This document shows positions 61,024 to 64,000 of a stretch of 64,000 nucleotides of DNA, one piece after another (positions within the stretch are counted from its first letter, which is position 1; each line of letters opens with the position of its first letter). The position numbers and the translations under genes are program-made. The stretch is from positions 1,302,001 to 1,366,000 of the forward strand of contig OY723300.1 in NCBI GenBank assembly GCA_963210315.1, read 5' to 3'. The notes beneath the pieces are model-generated. The model had not been told where the DNA came from. It saw only the letters and a list, made by a program, of their open reading frames with translations, and searched no databases. This stretch comes from Rhynchopus euleeides. Lineage: Eukaryota; Euglenozoa; Diplonemea; Diplonemida; Diplonemidae.

Positions 61024-63888
61024 ATGGCACCTACCGCTGCTGCTGCTGCTGCCTCTTCAGCCCACCCACCTGCCGCAGTGGGAGTCACCCACGTCGTGCC
61101 ACCCCACCCACCCGCTACCGGGTCACCCTACGCTATCCCGTTGGCCACCGCGGCAGACCTGACCTGCTCCCACCCGCGCCGCAGCAGGCGCCCCCAAAGC
61201 GCAGCGAGCAGAGCCGCGCGCCACCGCGCCAGCACCTCGCTGCTGGGGAGGCACTATGCAAAGCTCTTTTTCCACGGCGAGGGTGCCCACCAGCTGACGG
61301 CAGCGCCACACCGCCAGATCCCTGCCGCACCGCATCCCCCGCCGCACCTCCGCACCCCGTGGAGCGTGGTGCCCCCCAGGCAGGCGCGGGATCTGGTGAG
61401 ATCCAACAGCTCCTCGCTGCTGACGGGGCTCTCCAGCAGCACCGCGTCGACGCCGCCTCCTCAAGGCACACCGGAGGACCCAGCCCTGGGGGCGTCGCAC
61501 CCGCTGCGGCGGCTGTGCAGCGACTGGGAGGGGAGTATGGAGCTGGCGCGTGCAAAGGGCAAGGCGTTGGGGTATGCCCTGGAGTGCCTGACCCCCGAGG
61601 AGGCGCGGCGGAAGCAGCAGAGCGACCTGGAGGGCCTGGTGGCGGGGTGGCGGGAGGAGGAGGTGCGGAGGGCCGCGGAGCGGGCGGTGGAGGCGAACGC
61701 CGCGATTGCAAGGCGTGTGGCGCAGGGCGGTGCCGCTGCGCAGCACGCGCCCTGCCAGAGGAGGCAGGTGTCGGAGAGGAGTGGCGTGAAGCGAGCGGAT
61801 CGCATGCAGCAGCCGCAGCCCCCAGGGCGGGGTGGTGGTGGCGGTGGCAACCGGGGGGTGTCGTCGGTGCGACGACAGCACCGGGGGGGAGCAGCTGATA
61901 TAAAGGCGGAGTCGGATGTGAAGCTGTTTGCCGATGCGGCGGTGCAGTACAGCCCGATGTCGGGTGGAGGTGGGGGTGGTGGTGGTGGCGGCGTCGGGCG
62001 CAGCCCGTCGCCGCCCCCCCCTCCGCAGCCCCAGCAGGGGGGGTCCAATGGGGTGCAGCCTGGTGCTGAAGCCGATGCTGCTGCTGCTGCTGCTGGTGGT
62101 GGTGGTAGTGGCGATACTAGCCATGCTTCCCCCAGTCCCGCCACCGCTGCGCAGGGGGAGGGTGTGCCCGGCCCCTGCGAAGCGGCGGTTCCCCTAGAAG
62201 CTGGTGCTGCTGCTGCCGGAGGGCGGGAAGGCCAGCAGCAGCAGCAGCGGGAAGACGGCGAAGCCCCCACCGGCGGGGGTGCTGGGGATGCCGGCGGGGG
62301 CGATGCGGCATGTGGGACGGCGGGGTCCCCGCCACCCGGGTTACCAGTCTCGCCTGCTGCCGACACCGCCACCCCGGCCGCCGGAGGCGGCGGGGGGGTT
62401 GGGGGCGTGCTGCCGGAGGGGGAGGCAGAGCAGCAGCAGCAGCAGCAGCAGCAGCCCTCCTCCCCCTCCTCTCCGACAAGCCCACCCGCACACCACCCAG
62501 AGCAGGCAGAGGCAGAGACAGCCCCCTCGCCAGCACCGCCGGAGCCCGCAGCGCCACAGACACAGCTGCTCCCCGACATCGACGCCGTGCGGGAGGGGCA
62601 TCTCACAGCTGGCGGGGGGGCAGCAGAGCAGCAGCCTGCCGCCGCTGCTGCGGAGTGCAGCGGCACGCCGCCCCCCAGCGAGCGCTCACCCGCTGCAGGC
62701 GGCGGCAGCACGCCCCCACCGCCCCCGCCGCCTGAAGGAGGGGGCGGGTATGAGGGGGGTATGCAGGGGCTGCCGGAGGATGCAGAGCAGCAGCAGCAGC
62801 AGCAGCAACCCGACTCGAGCCCCCCCCAGCCCTCCCCCACAGCCCAGGCCATCATCATCGGGCCTGCCGCCGCTCCCACCGAAACTGCTGAAACCGCTGC
62901 TCCTGCTCCTGATGCTGCTGTGGATGTGGATCTGGGTGTGTCTGCCGAGCAGCAGCAGCACACACCCCCAGACTCGCCGCCCCCTGCCAGCGGCAGCGAG
63001 AAGACACCCCCGCTGCCGGAGCCCACAGGGTGCTCCGCTGCGGGTGGCGCGCGGAGCAGCAGCGTCAGCAGCGCTGGGACAGAGCCGCAGGAGCTGCCTC
63101 CGGTGGAGGATCAGCGTGGTGTTGATGCTCCCGCTGTCCATGCCGATGCGGCTGCCACCGCTGTGGTGGGGCCGCAGGGGCAGCCTGGAGGGGCCGGGGG
63201 TGAGGGCGCTGCGCCCGCACCGCGTGGCGTGCGGAGCTGCTCCACCACCAGCGGCAGCAGCAGCAGCGGCAGCAGCGGGCTGCGGGTTGAAACCGCTGTC
63301 GCCGCGGCGGCAGCCGCGCTCAGCGCGGAGGCAGGCAGCCCCGATACCCCGACCTCCTCGCTGTCGCCGTCGCCGTCCTGCTCGGCGGGTGCCGGGGGCG
63401 GCGCGAGTCCGGCGGGGCTGCGCCCCGCCGGCGTGCCGTCGGAGGCAGACTTCTCCCCAGTCAGCAGCCCCAGGGGGGCCGCATCGCCGGAGGGCGACCT
63501 GCGGCAGCAGCTCGCGTCGTGCTCGCTGTCCCCCTTGTCGGGCCCTGGGGGGGTAGTGTCGCCGGTGTCGCTGGGCGTGTCATGCCCCTCCTCTGCGGGT
63601 GGGGCGGAGCAGCAGCAGCAGGGGCAGCGCCAGCAGGTGGAGGAGGAGTACAGCTTCACGGACTTCTCGCGGGGGAGCAGCGCGGCCCCTTCGCCCACCG
63701 CTTCGCAGTGCCGTGGCGGGGGTGGGGGTGGTAGCGCCGGGGGCGGCGTTGCGGTGGGTGAAGGGATGCTTCTCAGCCCGGTGAGTTCAGCGCAGGAGCC
63801 CCCTGCATCGCAAGATGTGAGTGGTTCCATGCCAGGCTCGGGGAGTGGCGGTGACGGTGGTGGTGGTGGCGATGGCGGCAGTGTTTAG
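61024..63888 (+). CDS. Long low-complexity Ala/Gly/Pro/Gln-rich protein
   Basis: 954 residues. ATG 61024 is taken as the start because it directly follows the pyrimidine run CCCTCTATCTCCTCTCCACG; the frame is open slightly upstream but without another ATG. Only residues about 170-245 look structured, a charged helical stretch (ECLTPEEARRKQQSDLEGLV; REEEVRRAAERAVEANAAIA). The rest is disordered and full of poly-Gln (CAG tracts at 62229-62247, 62431-62453 and 62787-62807), poly-Gly and Ser/Pro runs. Ser-Pro dipeptides near the C-terminus could be kinase sites. Function is unknown; a scaffold or RNA-granule protein is one possibility. Confidence 0.65.
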   Translation: MAPTAAAAAASSAHPPAAVGVTHVVPPHPPATGSPYAIPLATAADLTCSHPRRSRRPQSAASRAARHRASTSLLGRHYAKLFFHGEGAHQLTAAPHRQIPAAPHPPPHLRTPWSVVPPRQARDLVRSNSSSLLTGLSSSTASTPPPQGTPEDPALGASHPLRRLCSDWEGSMELARAKGKALGYALECLTPEEARRKQQSDLEGLVAGWREEEVRRAAERAVEANAAIARRVAQGGAAAQHAPCQRRQVSERSGVKRADRMQQPQPPGRGGGGGGNRGVSSVRRQHRGGAADIKAESDVKLFADAAVQYSPMSGGGGGGGGGGVGRSPSPPPPPQPQQGGSNGVQPGAEADAAAAAAGGGGSGDTSHASPSPATAAQGEGVPGPCEAAVPLEAGAAAAGGREGQQQQQREDGEAPTGGGAGDAGGGDAACGTAGSPPPGLPVSPAADTATPAAGGGGGVGGVLPEGEAEQQQQQQQQPSSPSSPTSPPAHHPEQAEAETAPSPAPPEPAAPQTQLLPDIDAVREGHLTAGGGAAEQQPAAAAAECSGTPPPSERSPAAGGGSTPPPPPPPEGGGGYEGGMQGLPEDAEQQQQQQQPDSSPPQPSPTAQAIIIGPAAAPTETAETAAPAPDAAVDVDLGVSAEQQQHTPPDSPPPASGSEKTPPLPEPTGCSAAGGARSSSVSSAGTEPQELPPVEDQRGVDAPAVHADAAATAVVGPQGQPGGAGGEGAAPAPRGVRSCSTTSGSSSSGSSGLRVETAVAAAAAALSAEAGSPDTPTSSLSPSPSCSAGAGGGASPAGLRPAGVPSEADFSPVSSPRGAASPEGDLRQQLASCSLSPLSGPGGVVSPVSLGVSCPSSAGGAEQQQQGQRQQVEEEYSFTDFSRGSSAAPSPTASQCRGGGGGGSAGGGVAVGEGMLLSPVSSAQEPPASQDVSGSMPGSGSGGDGGGGGDGGSV

Positions 63889-64000
63889 TGAGCACCGGGT
63901 CACCAGGTTGTGGGGGCCTTTTGAGAGAGTGGGTGCTGCTGTCAAAAAAAAGTGGGAAAAAGGTCGGTTTTGTCTTCTGAGAGATGGGGGAAGGGTGTTA
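63889..64000. other. 3' flank of the last gene
   Basis: Short non-coding sequence with an A run (63944-63950). No feature is seen. Confidence 0.4.

Noticed and set aside
61461..63026. Long minus-strand frame of 521 codons
   Set aside because: Shadow of the low-complexity gene on the plus strand; mirror-image poly-Cys, poly-Gly and Pro runs from CAG and GGC tracts.
1..64000. Spliced-leader RNA, rRNA or tRNA gene
   Set aside because: No sequence resembling a conserved leader, rRNA or tRNA was noticed on either strand by eye. A covariance-model scan would be needed to exclude one.

Overview
The window is eukaryotic nuclear DNA: GC-rich, full of poly-G/poly-C tracts and microsatellites, with no ribosome-binding sites or operon-like packing. 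About eleven substantial protein genes are visible and all lie on the + strand, separated by 0.4-5 kb of repeat-rich spacer. Most are open from ATG to stop with no visible intron, and several start just after long pyrimidine tracts, as expected at spliced-leader acceptors. One gene (cyclic-nucleotide-gated channel) has clear GT-AG introns with GTATGT-type donors. Same-strand genes, few introns, pyrimidine tracts and several proteins with no clear family suggest a euglenozoan, perhaps a diplonemid. Dinoflagellates, perkinsids or chromerids are not excluded, and no spliced-leader gene was found. The standard genetic code fits every gene.

Layout. 1-2357: foldback repeat and a 1-kb inverted-repeat element. 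2358-5795: divergent protein with two DEAD-box helicase cores. 6129-6326: small Lys/Gly-rich ORF. 7000-13027: repeat cluster with two foldback elements, a 0.37-kb MITE and a 3-kb element packed with GTCGA palindromes. 13185-14330: PH/TH1-like coiled-coil protein. 14331-19175: spacer with a minus-strand RNase H-like fragment. 19176-20489: dual-specificity phosphatase. 20490-28879: repeat-rich spacer with foldback elements and a nested transposon pair. 28880-29746: PH-like protein. 29819-31834: hAT element followed by another inverted-repeat element. 32148-35489: multipass membrane protein with four ubiquitin-like repeats. 36850-39466: cyclic-nucleotide-gated channel. 41469-43226: membrane protein with a degenerate nucleotide-cyclase domain. 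43664-45133: mitochondrial class-III PLP enzyme. 46364-47514: 1.15-kb element with 340-bp arms. 49831-51882: voltage-gated K+ channel. 51900-54710: second nested transposon pair plus tandem repeats. 57277-59535 and 61024-63888: two large low-complexity proteins.

The genes form no metabolic pathway. Several are signalling or membrane proteins (two cation channels, a cyclase-like protein, a phosphatase, two PH-like proteins), but in a euglenozoan-type array neighbours need not act together.

The most distinctive signal is in the mobile DNA. Four elements end in TAGGG(G/C)GGGTC and sit in G or C runs with hAT-like 8-bp target duplications. The CTAG formed at the edge of such elements is occupied by a second kind of element in two cases, and carries a footprint-like palindrome in a third. 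Most elements also carry their own private set of subterminal palindromes.
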